64,000 bases of DNA from DSOI01 sp041394885 (GTDB lineage: Bacteria > Acidobacteriota > Terriglobia > Bryobacterales > Bryobacteraceae): positions 248,001 to 312,000 of the forward strand of contig JAWKHI010000003.1 in NCBI GenBank assembly GCA_041394885.1, read 5' to 3'. Below the pieces are notes generated by a model. That model was not told where the DNA came from, did no database searches, and saw nothing but the letters and a program-made list of their open reading frames with translations. Shown here in pieces: positions 8,660 to 17,780 of the stretch. Position 1 is the stretch's first letter. The number at the start of each line of letters is the position of its first letter. The position numbers were made by a program, and so were the translations under genes.

Positions 8660-11600
8660 CTAGGGTACGCTGATGGTGCCCATCGGCTGCCATCCCGGGT
8701 TGTTTTCGGCCACGTCGCGCGGCGCGACGAAGACGATCCGGTCACCGGAAAAGCCCGACGAGAAGCTGAAATTCAGCGTTAAAGTCAGATTGTTGCCGGA
8801 ACCGCTGACGCTGGAACCGGCCCCGTTGATGGTGCACTGGCTGTTGCTGACGCTGCCACTTCCCGGGATCGTCATTCCGCCCGCGAACGGACCGCCTGCT
8901 TCTCCGGCGTCATTCACCAGCAAGAGTTGACCGGTGGGTCTCACGAACGCGAGATAGCAGCCCACTCGACCATCGATCGCGTTGTTGATCAAAATATTGA
9001 TGATATTCAGATCCGCGAAACCGTCCGTATCCGAGAGCACGGCGGTGAGCGTCACTCCGGCGCCGACGACTCTTTGCGGAGACAGGCTCACCACCGAGGG
9101 TGAGGTGGCCGGGGCTCCGGGAATGTTCCATACGCCCTTGGCCACCCAACCCGAGTTGTTCGCGGCTTTGTCGCGCGCGGCTTGATATACCACCTTGTTC
9201 CCGCCGAAACCGGCGGCGAACGACATGTTCAGCAGCAGCGTCAACCGGTTTCCGCTCATCGATGCCGACGAGCCCGATCCGCTGATATTGCATTGGCTGT
9301 TGCCGATGGTACCGGAGCTCGGGATGGCCAGCGACCCCGCGAAGGGGCCGCCGGCGTCGCCGGCGTCGTTCACAAGAAAGACGGTGCCCGTGGTCGGCCC
9401 GGATGGCACATAGGCCAGGTAGCAGCTCACTCGCCCATCGATGGCGTTGTTCACGATCACATTGAGCACATCAAGGTCGGCGGCACCATTGGGGTCCTCG
9501 AACGAGAAGGTAAACACTCGGCTGGCGCCGCTTCCGAACGCCGGGCTGGGCTCGAGAACGATCGGTGTGTTGCTGGTAACCTGATTGACCGTGATGTCCT
9601 GGAAGGCCACCGTCGCGGACCCGATGCGCGCAAACGCGTTCGCCGCCACGTTGAGAGAGGCAGTGCCACTGCCAGTTTGGATCGAGCCTCCCCCGGTGAT
9701 CCAGGTGTTGTTGGGCGTGGCCACCCACGGACAGGTTCCACCGGTGGTCACATTGAAATTCAAGGTTCCGCCGCCCAGCCCGATGGAGGCGGGATTCGGC
9801 GAGACCGAATAGGTGCAAGTCTGCACGGAGAAATTGGCGTTGTAGGTGGTGGCCCCGCCCGGGGTCACCACGGTTTGCGTCTGGGCGCCGCCAATGAGGG
9901 GTGAATCCCAAGAAAGCCAGGAAAAGGTTTGGTCGGGAGCCTGGAACTGAGGGTTGATGGCGGTGACTGAGTGGGACACTCCGATCGCCCATCCCAATGT
10001 AACGGGCGTTGTATAGACGGCGCCGTCCACGAGCACTTGGCGTCCCGCCGGATTGGTGGTGAAGGTCACCGGGATCGGAGGTGGGCCATCGGAGAACCGA
10101 GCAGCGAAGCCATCGAGGCTGCCGTTCGCGGAAGTATCGAAGGCGCTCACCACCGGGAGGTCCGTCGAATCGGTGGAGCCCACCACATAAGACTCACCTG
10201 TGCTGGCAACGAAGACTCCCTGGGCCGATTCCACCCCCAAGCCTCCAAAAAAAGTCGAGTGGATCAGCGCCGAGCCGGCTGCGTTCAGTTTGAAGACGAC
10301 GGCGTCCCGAAGCCCCCGAAGCGCGGGCTGATTGGCGTTGTAGGTGGGGAATCCCGCCGACGTCGACGAGCCTCCGATAACCGCCCGATTCGATGTATCG
10401 ACGGCGATCGCCAAGCCGAGGTCATCGCCGGACCCGCCCAACAACGCGCCGTAGCTCAGCGTTGAGGTTCCGGTTATCTTAGCGGCTACAATGTCGAATC
10501 CGCCCTTGTGCGCCTGATTGATCGATCCTGGCGTCGTGTGAGGAAAGGGGCTGGACAAAGTCCGGCCGGCCAGATACGCCCCATCGGAGCCGTCCATAGC
10601 CACGGCGCTGATCTCATCGTTCGATGTACCTCCGAAGTAGCTAAGGGTCTGGAGCGCAAGCGTGGACAGATTGATTCTGCCGAAGAGCCCGTCGGTCGAA
10701 CCGCCGCCAAACGATGCCTGGAGAGGCGAAACCGTTGTCAGCCCCCCGCTGGTAACGCCCGCGAAAGCCATGATGCCTCCGCGAATGGCGGCGGAACGGA
10801 CTTCGTCGAGCCCGGAGCCGCCGACGTAGGTAGCAAACGTCAAAGCCTGAAGGCTGGAGTTGAAACGCGCAATAAAACCATCCGTCAAGCCGGAGAGACT
10901 CGCATCCACCGGGGACTGGAGGGTGAGATCCGGCGATCCCGTCTGTCCTACCAGCACAACGGTTCCGTCGGTGGAGTCGACGGCAAGACCGAGCCCGAAA
11001 TCCTGCCCATTCCCGCCGTAATAGGTCGTCCGGATGATGGCGCCGGTTGTTGAGTTCAGTCGCGTGACGAAACCGTCATCGAAACCCCGCTTGGCCGCCT
11101 GGAAGGCACCGGCAGTACCAGGAAAGTTCGTCGATTGCGTGGCCCCCGCAACATAAAGGTCCAATCCTGAGCGTGTAATCGCCCGCCCAGTCTCATCGGC
11201 CGAGCCACCCAAATAAATCGCCCAAGCCAATGCCGCCCCAGTCGGATCCATCTTCGCCACGAAGACATCCGATGTGCCGGATCGGGTGCCTCCCGGGGGG
11301 AAATTGGTGGAGCCCGTGGTGCCCGCGACGTAGGCATTTGTCCCGAAGTGAATGACGGCGGCTGCAGCGTCGGCGCCGGAACCGCCGAGGTACGTCGAAT
11401 AGTCGATAATCGGATCGATCACCAGCGGTAAATCGCGACGGTAGCCGCCCAACTCGAATCCGACGATGCCATCCTTCATCCGGTAGTTGGCTGCCACGGG
11501 TACCTTCCGACCCTCCACGGTCTGATAGACCGAGGGCCGACGATGGTAGATGTTGCCCAGCGCTGTGCTCACCTGGAGGTCGCCGTTCACCGCCACGCGC

Positions 11601-12127
11601 AGATCCTTCGCGCCTTTGATTTCCAGCCGGATGTGACTGGGATCGGCACCGGGACCCACGACGAAGTCGTATTCAAGCGAGCCTTGCCCTGGATAGTAAA
11701 CCAGATCGACACCTGGATAGACGTTCTCCATCCGCACACGGCCAAAGTGCGGCACCGAGGTGCGCCACTTGGTTGGATCGTCGCCGATGTAGTAGTGGCT
11801 CACCCCACTCATGGGGTCCAGTCCCCGCGCATCGCCGGTGGCAGCACCCACCAATCGGGTTTGGACTACCGCCTCTTCATACCCTCCGGCCGATGCCCCG
11901 CGGGACCGTCGCAGGACCGTAAACGATCCGTCAGCGGTCAGATAGACAGTGCTGGCTCCCAGCCGCCCGATGAATCGAACTTCCGGCGCCACCTGGCCAG
12001 TGTTCTCTTCAAAGTAGATAGGTACCTTCCCGAATGCGTCAGGCGACGAGTCAGCGGCGGCAGCCGCAGGAACGCCGGCCAACACCGGCAACAGCGAGAA
12101 CCCCAATGCGAGGACGGTCCGCTTCAT
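8660..12127 (-). CDS. SBBP-repeat beta-propeller secreted protein with two C-terminal modules
   Basis: The start is the ATG at 12127, preceded by a strong GGAGGGGAGA ribosome site; the open frame continues 17 codons further upstream without support. The protein has about 1155 residues. The signal peptide is MKRTVLALGFSLLPVLAGVP followed by AAAAA. The domain order matches its two neighbours: DUF7948-like N-terminus (IYFEENTGQVAPEVRF, GVSHYYIGDDPTKWRT), SBBP blades from the IDPIIDYSTYLGG strand, an Ig-like segment, a BACON domain (CTYSVSPNPASIGLGGG), and two C-terminal modules with LVNDAGDAGGPF and LVNDAGEAGGPF. It is first of the three tandem paralogs in transcription order, 92 bases upstream of the next. 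Tandem duplication explains the cluster. Role unknown. Confidence 0.85.
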   Translation of the reverse strand: MKRTVLALGFSLLPVLAGVPAAAAADSSPDAFGKVPIYFEENTGQVAPEVRFIGRLGASTVYLTADGSFTVLRRSRGASAGGYEEAVVQTRLVGAATGDARGLDPMSGVSHYYIGDDPTKWRTSVPHFGRVRMENVYPGVDLVYYPGQGSLEYDFVVGPGADPSHIRLEIKGAKDLRVAVNGDLQVSTALGNIYHRRPSVYQTVEGRKVPVAANYRMKDGIVGFELGGYRRDLPLVIDPIIDYSTYLGGSGADAAAAVIHFGTNAYVAGTTGSTNFPPGGTRSGTSDVFVAKMDPTGAALAWAIYLGGSADETGRAITRSGLDLYVAGATQSTNFPGTAGAFQAAKRGFDDGFVTRLNSTTGAIIRTTYYGGNGQDFGLGLAVDSTDGTVVLVGQTGSPDLTLQSPVDASLSGLTDGFIARFNSSLQALTFATYVGGSGLDEVRSAAIRGGIMAFAGVTSGGLTTVSPLQASFGGGSTDGLFGRINLSTLALQTLSYFGGTSNDEISAVAMDGSDGAYLAGRTLSSPFPHTTPGSINQAHKGGFDIVAAKITGTSTLSYGALLGGSGDDLGLAIAVDTSNRAVIGGSSTSAGFPTYNANQPALRGLRDAVVFKLNAAGSALIHSTFFGGLGVESAQGVFVASTGESYVVGSTDSTDLPVVSAFDTSANGSLDGFAARFSDGPPPIPVTFTTNPAGRQVLVDGAVYTTPVTLGWAIGVSHSVTAINPQFQAPDQTFSWLSWDSPLIGGAQTQTVVTPGGATTYNANFSVQTCTYSVSPNPASIGLGGGTLNFNVTTGGTCPWVATPNNTWITGGGSIQTGSGTASLNVAANAFARIGSATVAFQDITVNQVTSNTPIVLEPSPAFGSGASRVFTFSFEDPNGAADLDVLNVIVNNAIDGRVSCYLAYVPSGPTTGTVFLVNDAGDAGGPFAGSLAIPSSGTIGNSQCNISGSGSSASMSGNRLTLLLNMSFAAGFGGNKVVYQAARDKAANNSGWVAKGVWNIPGAPATSPSVVSLSPQRVVGAGVTLTAVLSDTDGFADLNIINILINNAIDGRVGCYLAFVRPTGQLLLVNDAGEAGGPFAGGMTIPGSGSVSNSQCTINGAGSSVSGSGNNLTLTLNFSFSSGFSGDRIVFVAPRDVAENNPGWQPMGTISVP

Positions 12128-12479
12128 AGAATCTCCCCTCCGATAATCGTGCAGTCTGACCCCACCCCCGGACGCCAAGTGCCTTTAAAACATCGGCCGA
12201 CCGCCATCTGATGAGGCTATGTTGTTCTTCGGTCTCGACGAGAAGACGGCTCCGAGCCATTCCCTTGATGACCGTTTTCCATTATACACAGTCGTCTGAC
12301 CTGTTCTAGGCGGCCCACTACCGTACTCCGTCGTGAGTAGCCCGTACTATATCCCCTTGCCCTTTCGGTACCGGATCCACCGACGTATACTACAATAAGC
12401 TCTCAGGGCCGATGCGCCGGCAAGGCGGGACTCGCACCTCCGTCCGACACGCGGAGGGCTGGCTCGACACGCTTTACTC
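12128..12479. other. Intergenic region between divergent SBBP gene and glycan operon
   Basis: No coding frame is supported in these 352 bases. They separate the divergent SBBP gene from the plus-strand glycan operon and so should hold both promoters. A TATACT hexamer at 12386-12391 is a plausible -10 element for the operon, but the -35 position (TTTCGG, 17 bases upstream) is poor. The last 60 bases before 12480 are GC-rich and lack an obvious Shine-Dalgarno sequence. Confidence 0.35.
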
Positions 12480-13880
12480 GTGGCTTATACGCAAGAGTTT
12501 TTTCGGAAGCGTCTGGAGGCACAACTCCGCACACTCCCCGCCACCAACGGACATCCCACGGCCGACCCCGACGCACTGATCCGCATCCCCGGCGACCGGG
12601 ATTTCCTCATGGCTGCCTATCGCTCCTATCTCGGGCGTGATTGCGACCTTTCTGGGATGGTCCATCACCTCGAGTCGCTCCAGAACCATGTGCCCCGCCG
12701 TGTGGTGCTGGCGCGCATTGCAGAGTCTGACGAAGCACGCGCCCGCCAGAGCTCGGCCGCGCAACAGTTACGCTCTCTGCCCGGCAAGGAAGACCGCGAC
12801 GGAGTGCTCGCGCGTTTCAAACGGCGCGTTGCGGTCCGTGTGCGCGACCTCGCGCGCCAGCTCATCCTCAACCGGTTCGACTCGATCGACTACCGGCTCA
12901 ACTTCATCCTCGAGGAGATGGCCGCCCGCACCGGCGACATCGCTAAAAAATCGGACGACGCGCTGGCGGCTCTCGCCACCAAGTCCGACACCTATTTCGC
13001 CGAGACCTGGCAGCGCCAAAGGGAGGCCGATACCGCTCTTGGCCAACGGATTGACGCGATTCAGAGGGAATTGCGCGAGTTGGCTTCGCGCGTCCACCCT
13101 CCGATCCTTCAGGCCGGAAACGTCCTTGCCACCGAGGCGCACGGGTTCATCCTCGGTGTCCCTGCCGCCGAGTGGCGCATGGCGGCATACCTTGCCTTCC
13201 GTGGACCGCTCGAGCCAGGGCTCACGCACCTCGTCGAACGAATCGTGCGGCCCGGGATGACGGTGGCCGATATCGGTGCGAATATAGGTTTCTACACGCT
13301 GCTCGCCGCCCGTTTACTGGGAGGGGCGGGCAAGGTGTATAGCTTCGAACCGACGCCGGGCACGTTCGAGATACTTAGAGACAATATCCAGGTGAACGGG
13401 TTTCTCGAATCCGGTATCGTGGACTGCCGGGCGGCGGCTGTCGCGGACGCTCCCGGGTCGCTTCGCCTATTCACGTTTTCCGACGACTCGGGCCACAACA
13501 CCCTCTACTGGGAGGATCCCGACACCCCGCACGTGGAGGTGCCCGCGGTGACGCTCGACGATGCGCTCGACGGCGCCAGCGTCGATTTCGTCAAAATCGA
13601 CGTCGAGGGAGCCGAACCGGCGGTATTGGCCGGAATGAGGAGGACGATCGCCGCCAACCCGCTGGTCCGCATCGTGATTGAGTTCGCGCCTGGCCATCTC
13701 CATCGGGCGCGTCACAAGCCCGTCGAGTTTCTGGCGCAATTGCGCGCGGAAGGTTTCGCCATCCACCGGATCGACGCTCTTACGGGCGATCTGTCGCCTG
13801 CCCGCGACGCGGATCTGCTGTGTTGTTTCTCTGAAAATTTACTGCTCAGCCGCAACGCCCTCGACGGGGGCCCGGCTTGA
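12480..13880 (+). CDS. FkbM-family methyltransferase with N-terminal DUF4214-like domain
   Basis: A 466-residue protein starting at GTG 12480; no better start with a ribosome site is visible. Residues about 35-95 match the DUF4214 pattern (DFLMAAYRSYLGRDCDLSGM, IAESDEAR), a domain often attached to surface-glycan enzymes. A charged, probably coiled region spans about 100-200. The FkbM methyltransferase fold follows: the SAM-binding loop VADIGANIGFYTLLAARL, SFEPTPGTFEILRDNI, and the later VDFVKIDVEGAEPAVLAGM acidic motif typical of this family. FkbM enzymes O-methylate sugars or other small groups. It is first in a six-gene operon, and its last codon overlaps the acetyltransferase gene. Likely role: methylation of the glycan built by the downstream enzymes. 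Confidence 0.85.
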   Translation: MAYTQEFFRKRLEAQLRTLPATNGHPTADPDALIRIPGDRDFLMAAYRSYLGRDCDLSGMVHHLESLQNHVPRRVVLARIAESDEARARQSSAAQQLRSLPGKEDRDGVLARFKRRVAVRVRDLARQLILNRFDSIDYRLNFILEEMAARTGDIAKKSDDALAALATKSDTYFAETWQRQREADTALGQRIDAIQRELRELASRVHPPILQAGNVLATEAHGFILGVPAAEWRMAAYLAFRGPLEPGLTHLVERIVRPGMTVADIGANIGFYTLLAARLLGGAGKVYSFEPTPGTFEILRDNIQVNGFLESGIVDCRAAAVADAPGSLRLFTFSDDSGHNTLYWEDPDTPHVEVPAVTLDDALDGASVDFVKIDVEGAEPAVLAGMRRTIAANPLVRIVIEFAPGHLHRARHKPVEFLAQLRAEGFAIHRIDALTGDLSPARDADLLCCFSENLLLSRNALDGGPA

Positions 13881-14524
13881 GGCCGCCGGTGGTCCTTATC
13901 GGGGGCGGTGGGCACGCCCGGGTCATCGCCGATATTCTCGAAACCGCGGGCGCGTATGAGATCGCCGGGTTCACGAGCGGGGAGGGTGCGGGGGCTCCGC
14001 CCATGCTGGGCTATCACTGTCTCGGTGGCGATGACGCTCTGGAGAGCCTGCTGCGCAAGGGAATATCCAACGCCTTCATCGCAATTGGCGACAATGCCCG
14101 CCGCTGCCGCTGCGCCCGTATCGCCGTCGATCTCGGTTTCCAGCTCATTAACGCCTTGAGCCCACACGCGGTGGTGTCGCGCCACGCCATACTCGGCGCC
14201 GGGGTGGCGGTGATGCCGGGCGCGGTGATCAATGCCGGCGCGCGAATCGGCGATGGCGTCATCATCAATACCAATGCGAGTGTCGACCACGATTGCGAGA
14301 TCGGCAGCTTTGCGCATATCTGCCCTGGATGCGCCCTCGCCGGAGCGGTCCGCGTCGGCGAGCAGACGCTCCTCGGCACGGGTTGCCGGTTGATCCCCGG
14401 AGTATCGGTGGGAGCGAGCGCGCAGATTGGCGCCGGAAGCGTGGTGACCCGCGATGTGGCGGACCTCACGGTTGCGCTCGGCATACCCGCCCGCGCCTGG
14501 AAACGCACTTCCCCAAACCCATGA
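13877..14524 (+). CDS. PglD/NeuD-like sugar O/N-acetyltransferase
   Basis: 215 residues, starting at a TTG (13877) that overlaps the TGA of the methyltransferase gene by four bases, a usual sign of translational coupling. The N-terminus is a Rossmann-like PglD domain (VVLIGGGGHARVIADIL). From about residue 95 there are left-handed beta-helix hexapeptides (GAGVAVMPGAVINAGARIGD, INTNASVDHDCEIGSFAHI) with the catalytic His of the VDHDC motif, and a C-terminal LGIPAR. PglD/PerB-type enzymes acetylate the 4-amino group of nucleotide sugars. Its position next to a perosamine-type aminotransferase fits production of an N-acetylated 4-amino-sugar such as N-acetylperosamine. The exact substrate is inferred. 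Confidence 0.85.
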   Translation: MRPPVVLIGGGGHARVIADILETAGAYEIAGFTSGEGAGAPPMLGYHCLGGDDALESLLRKGISNAFIAIGDNARRCRCARIAVDLGFQLINALSPHAVVSRHAILGAGVAVMPGAVINAGARIGDGVIINTNASVDHDCEIGSFAHICPGCALAGAVRVGEQTLLGTGCRLIPGVSVGASAQIGAGSVVTRDVADLTVALGIPARAWKRTSPNP

Positions 14525-15675
14525 ACAAGCCCCGCAAGCCGATCCCGGTGGCGCATCCGGTCCTCGACGGCAATGAACGCGCCTATGTCCTCGATTGCAT
14601 CGATTCGTCCTGGATTTCCTCGGTCGGTAAGTACATCGGACAATTCGAGGAGCGGTTCGCCGCCTTCTGCGGAACCTCGCACGCCATAGCCTGCAACAAC
14701 GGGACCACCGCGCTCCATCTGGCGCTGCTCGGTCTCGGCGCCGGCGAGGGCGACGAAGTGCTGGTGCCCACGCTCACCTACATCGCCTCCGCCAACGCTG
14801 TCCGGTACTGCAACGCGACTCCGGTTCTGGTCGACTCGGAACCCCTCACATGGAATATCGACCCTTCTCTGATCGAGCGCGCTATTACGCCGCGCACCAA
14901 GGGCATCGTCGTCGTCCATCTCTACGGCCATCCCGCCGACATGGATCCTATCGCCGCCATCGCCCGCCGCCACAATCTTTTTATCCTGGAAGACGCCGCC
15001 GAAGCTCATGGCGCGACCTATCGCGGACGTCCGGCCGGTTCGCTCTCCCACGCCGCCACTTTCAGCTTCTACGGCAACAAAATCATCACCACTGGCGAAG
15101 GAGGCATGATCACCACGGCGGACCCCGCTCTGGCTGAGCGGATCCGCCTGCTTCGCGGCCAGGGTATGGACCCTTCGCGGCGCTACTGGTTTCCCATCGT
15201 CGGCTACAACTACCGGATGACCAACATCGCGGCCGCCATCGGCCTCGCCCAGCTCGAACGCATCGGCCACCATCTCGACAAGCGCGCCGCGATCGCGGCT
15301 CTTTACGATGCCGCGCTCGCGCCGATCGATGGAGCTATCGTCAGGCCCCATGTTGCCGCCTGGGCGCGTCACTCTTATTGGTCCTACTCGATCCTGCTGC
15401 GGCATGGCGGGGCAGAGGAGCGCGACGCGGTAATGGAGGCACTCGCCGCGGACGGCATCGAAACGCGGCCCGTTTTCATTCCACTCCACGCCATGCCGCC
15501 CTATCAGCCGCCTTTTGCCGGCTGCCGGGGACCCTATCCGGTGGCCGAACGGATCGGAGCTTCCGGAATCAGCCTGCCCATGCACGGCCTGTTGGAGACG
15601 TCCGACATCGAATGGATCGCGTCCCGGCTGACGCACCACCTGAGTTCCGCTTGCCAGCCGCCCTCCCAGCGATGA
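14521..15675 (+). CDS. DegT/DnrJ/EryC1/StrS aminotransferase (perosamine synthetase-like)
   Basis: The ATG at 14521 overlaps the previous stop (ATGA). 384 residues. PLP-enzyme motifs are clear: the NNGTTALHLALLGLGAGEGDEV phosphate-binding region, LEDAAEAHGATYRG, and FSFYGNKIITTGEGGM carrying the catalytic Lys. Further typical segments are LRGQGMDPSRRYWFPIVGYN and YRMTNIAAAIGLAQLERI. The family makes 4- or 3-amino-deoxy-sugars from keto-sugar nucleotides; the RGQGMDP..RYWFP stretch is especially like GDP-perosamine synthases. With the preceding PglD-like enzyme it would form a two-step aminotransfer/acetylation module. No GDP-mannose dehydratase is present in the window, so the keto-sugar must come from elsewhere. 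Confidence 0.88.
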   Translation: MNKPRKPIPVAHPVLDGNERAYVLDCIDSSWISSVGKYIGQFEERFAAFCGTSHAIACNNGTTALHLALLGLGAGEGDEVLVPTLTYIASANAVRYCNATPVLVDSEPLTWNIDPSLIERAITPRTKGIVVVHLYGHPADMDPIAAIARRHNLFILEDAAEAHGATYRGRPAGSLSHAATFSFYGNKIITTGEGGMITTADPALAERIRLLRGQGMDPSRRYWFPIVGYNYRMTNIAAAIGLAQLERIGHHLDKRAAIAALYDAALAPIDGAIVRPHVAAWARHSYWSYSILLRHGGAEERDAVMEALAADGIETRPVFIPLHAMPPYQPPFAGCRGPYPVAERIGASGISLPMHGLLETSDIEWIASRLTHHLSSACQPPSQR

Positions 15676-16715
15676 AGATCATCCTCGCCAGTTCCACCAA
15701 CGTGTTCGTCCGCGGCGGCGCCACTTTCTTCGTGGATTGGCTCGGGCACGCCCTCGAGGCCCGCGGACACCAAGTCGACACCCTCATGCTCCCGGTGAGT
15801 GAAGAGCCCAACGCGTTACTCGAGCAGATGGCCGCGTTCCGGCTGATCGACCTTAGCCAGCACGGAGACCGGCTCATCACCGTCCGCACGCCCGCGCACC
15901 TTTTGAGGCATCCGCGCAAGGTTTCCTGGTTCATCCACCACTATCGCGGGGCGTACGACCTCTGGGGCACCCGCTACCAGACGCTGCCCAACAGCCCGGA
16001 GGGCATTGCGTGCCGGGAGGCGATCATTGGCGCTGACAACCGTGGTCTCGGGGAATGCGCCCGCGTCTTCTCCAATTCCGGCGTTGTCCGGGACCGCTTG
16101 CGCAAGTTCAACTCCGTCGACGCGGAGGTGCTGTTTCCTCCACTGCCGGAGCCCAACCCATTCCGTCCCGGGCCCTATGGCGACTACCTCCTCCTATTCT
16201 GCCGCCTCGCCCATCACAAACGGCAGTGGCTGGCTATCGAATCGCTGCGCCATACCAGGACCCCGGTGCGGCTCGTCATCGCGGGGCCCGCCGATCCCGA
16301 CGCTGCATCCTATGTGGACGAGTTGCGCGTGCTCATCGCCCGCTACGGCCTGGACGATCGCGTGTCGCTTCTCTCGCGTTGGATTCCGGACGAAGAGAAG
16401 ACCGCATTGTTCGCGCAGTGTCTGGCAACGCTCTATTTCCCGTTCGACGAAGACTCCTACGGCTACCCCTCGCTCGAAGCGCATGCCGCCCGCAAAGCCG
16501 TCCTCACCACCACCGATTCGGGCGGGACGCTCGAACTCATCGAAGAAGACCGCAACGGCTTCGTCACGCCGCCCGATCCCGAACAAATCGGCGAGGCGAT
16601 GGACCGTCTTTTTTCCGATCGCGCCCTCGCGCAGCGCCTGGGAGAATCCGGACCGGAACGGATGCGGGAGCTCGGTATTCATTGGGATCACGTTGTGGAG
16701 CGATTGCTCGCATGA
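15672..16715 (+). CDS. Glycosyltransferase family 4 protein
   Basis: About 347 residues from the ATG at 15672, which overlaps the aminotransferase stop by four bases; the open frame upstream is a shadow of that gene. The N-terminus MKIILASSTNVFVRGGATFF is a typical GT4 acceptor-domain beginning. The C-terminal nucleotide-sugar half shows LLLFCRLAHHKRQWLAIESL, RLVIAGPADPD, FPFDEDSYGYPSLEAHAARK with the E-x7-E type signature, and TTTDSGGTLELI. It is a GT-B retaining enzyme acting at the cytoplasmic membrane face. It is closely related to the next gene (shared YDLWGT, RLRKFN and DEDSYGY segments), so the pair probably arose by duplication and may add successive sugars. Confidence 0.85.
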   Translation: MKIILASSTNVFVRGGATFFVDWLGHALEARGHQVDTLMLPVSEEPNALLEQMAAFRLIDLSQHGDRLITVRTPAHLLRHPRKVSWFIHHYRGAYDLWGTRYQTLPNSPEGIACREAIIGADNRGLGECARVFSNSGVVRDRLRKFNSVDAEVLFPPLPEPNPFRPGPYGDYLLLFCRLAHHKRQWLAIESLRHTRTPVRLVIAGPADPDAASYVDELRVLIARYGLDDRVSLLSRWIPDEEKTALFAQCLATLYFPFDEDSYGYPSLEAHAARKAVLTTTDSGGTLELIEEDRNGFVTPPDPEQIGEAMDRLFSDRALAQRLGESGPERMRELGIHWDHVVERLLA

Positions 16716-17755
16716 GAATCGCCGTTCTCAACAACTGCGTGCCCTTTCTGTACGGAGGCGCCGAATATCTCGCGGACGCGCTGGCGCGGAAGCTCCAGGA
16801 GTTCGGCCACGAAGCGACCGTGATCCGCATGCCCGTCCGCTGGGATCCGCCGGAGCGGATCATTGACCATATTCTGGCAGCGAGGCTGCTGCGGCTGCCC
16901 AATACCGATCTCGCCATCCCGCTGAAGTTTCCCGTTTACTACGTCCCGCATCCCAACAAGACACTCTGGCTGCTGCACCAGTTCCGCCAGGCTTACGATC
17001 TTTGGGGCACGCAGTTTCAATCGATTCCCGACACGCAGGAAGGACGCGCCATCCGGGACGTTATCCGGCGGGCCGACAATGAGTACCTGCCGGAGGCGCG
17101 CCGGATCTACACGAACTCGAAGGTCACCGGTGACCGTCTCCGCAAGTTCAATGCAATCGAGTCTGAAGTCCTGCTGCCACCGCTGCTCGCCGACAGCGCC
17201 TACCGGTCTGGCGAGACCGGCGATGCGATCGTCGCCATCGGCCGGGTCAACGACACCAAGCGCCAGCTGCTGCTGGTGCGGGCGATCAAGCATTGCCGCA
17301 CGCCGGTACGCCTCATTGTGGCCGGAAAAACCGAGTCCGGGGCCTACGCCAGCGCTATCGAACTCGAGATTCGAAAACACCACCTCGAGGCCCGTGTCGA
17401 GTTCATTGACCGGTTCATTTCCGACGAGGAGAAGATCGAACTGCTCAGTGGTTGTCTTGCCTGCGCCTACATCCCCTACGACGAAGACTCCTACGGCTAT
17501 GTCACCCTCGAGGCCTGCCTGTCGCGCAAAGCCGTCGTCACCTGCACGGATTCCGGCGGCATTGACGCCCTGGTTCGCCACGGCGACACCGGCTATATCG
17601 CCGAACCAGAACCGAAAGCGCTCGCCGCGGCCTTCGATGAACTTTACCTAGACAAAGTCCGCGCCGCCCGGATGGGGGCGGCTGGCGAGGAACTGGCCCG
17701 GTCCCTCCGCATCAATTGGGAAAACGTGATTCGCACCCTCACCGGTTCTTCGTGA
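16712..17755 (+). CDS. Glycosyltransferase family 4 protein
   Basis: 347 residues from the ATG at 16712 (ATGA overlap with the previous gene). GT-B features: an N-terminal FLYGGAEYLADALARKL loop, AIVAIGRVNDTKRQLLLVRAI, RLIVAGKTESG, and IPYDEDSYGYVTLEACLSRK followed by TCTDSGGIDALV. It shares long segments with the upstream glycosyltransferase, including YDLWGTQFQSIPD and RLRKFN, supporting duplication. It probably transfers another sugar in the same glycan. Donor and acceptor cannot be read from sequence. Confidence 0.85.
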   Translation: MRIAVLNNCVPFLYGGAEYLADALARKLQEFGHEATVIRMPVRWDPPERIIDHILAARLLRLPNTDLAIPLKFPVYYVPHPNKTLWLLHQFRQAYDLWGTQFQSIPDTQEGRAIRDVIRRADNEYLPEARRIYTNSKVTGDRLRKFNAIESEVLLPPLLADSAYRSGETGDAIVAIGRVNDTKRQLLLVRAIKHCRTPVRLIVAGKTESGAYASAIELEIRKHHLEARVEFIDRFISDEEKIELLSGCLACAYIPYDEDSYGYVTLEACLSRKAVVTCTDSGGIDALVRHGDTGYIAEPEPKALAAAFDELYLDKVRAARMGAAGEELARSLRINWENVIRTLTGSS

Positions 17756-17780
17756 GCGCCCGCGGAATGAGAATTCAGGC

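Noticed and set aside
14014..15639. A 541-codon minus-strand open frame opposite the glycan operon
   Set aside because: Antisense to conserved acetyltransferase and aminotransferase genes; no protein-like motifs.
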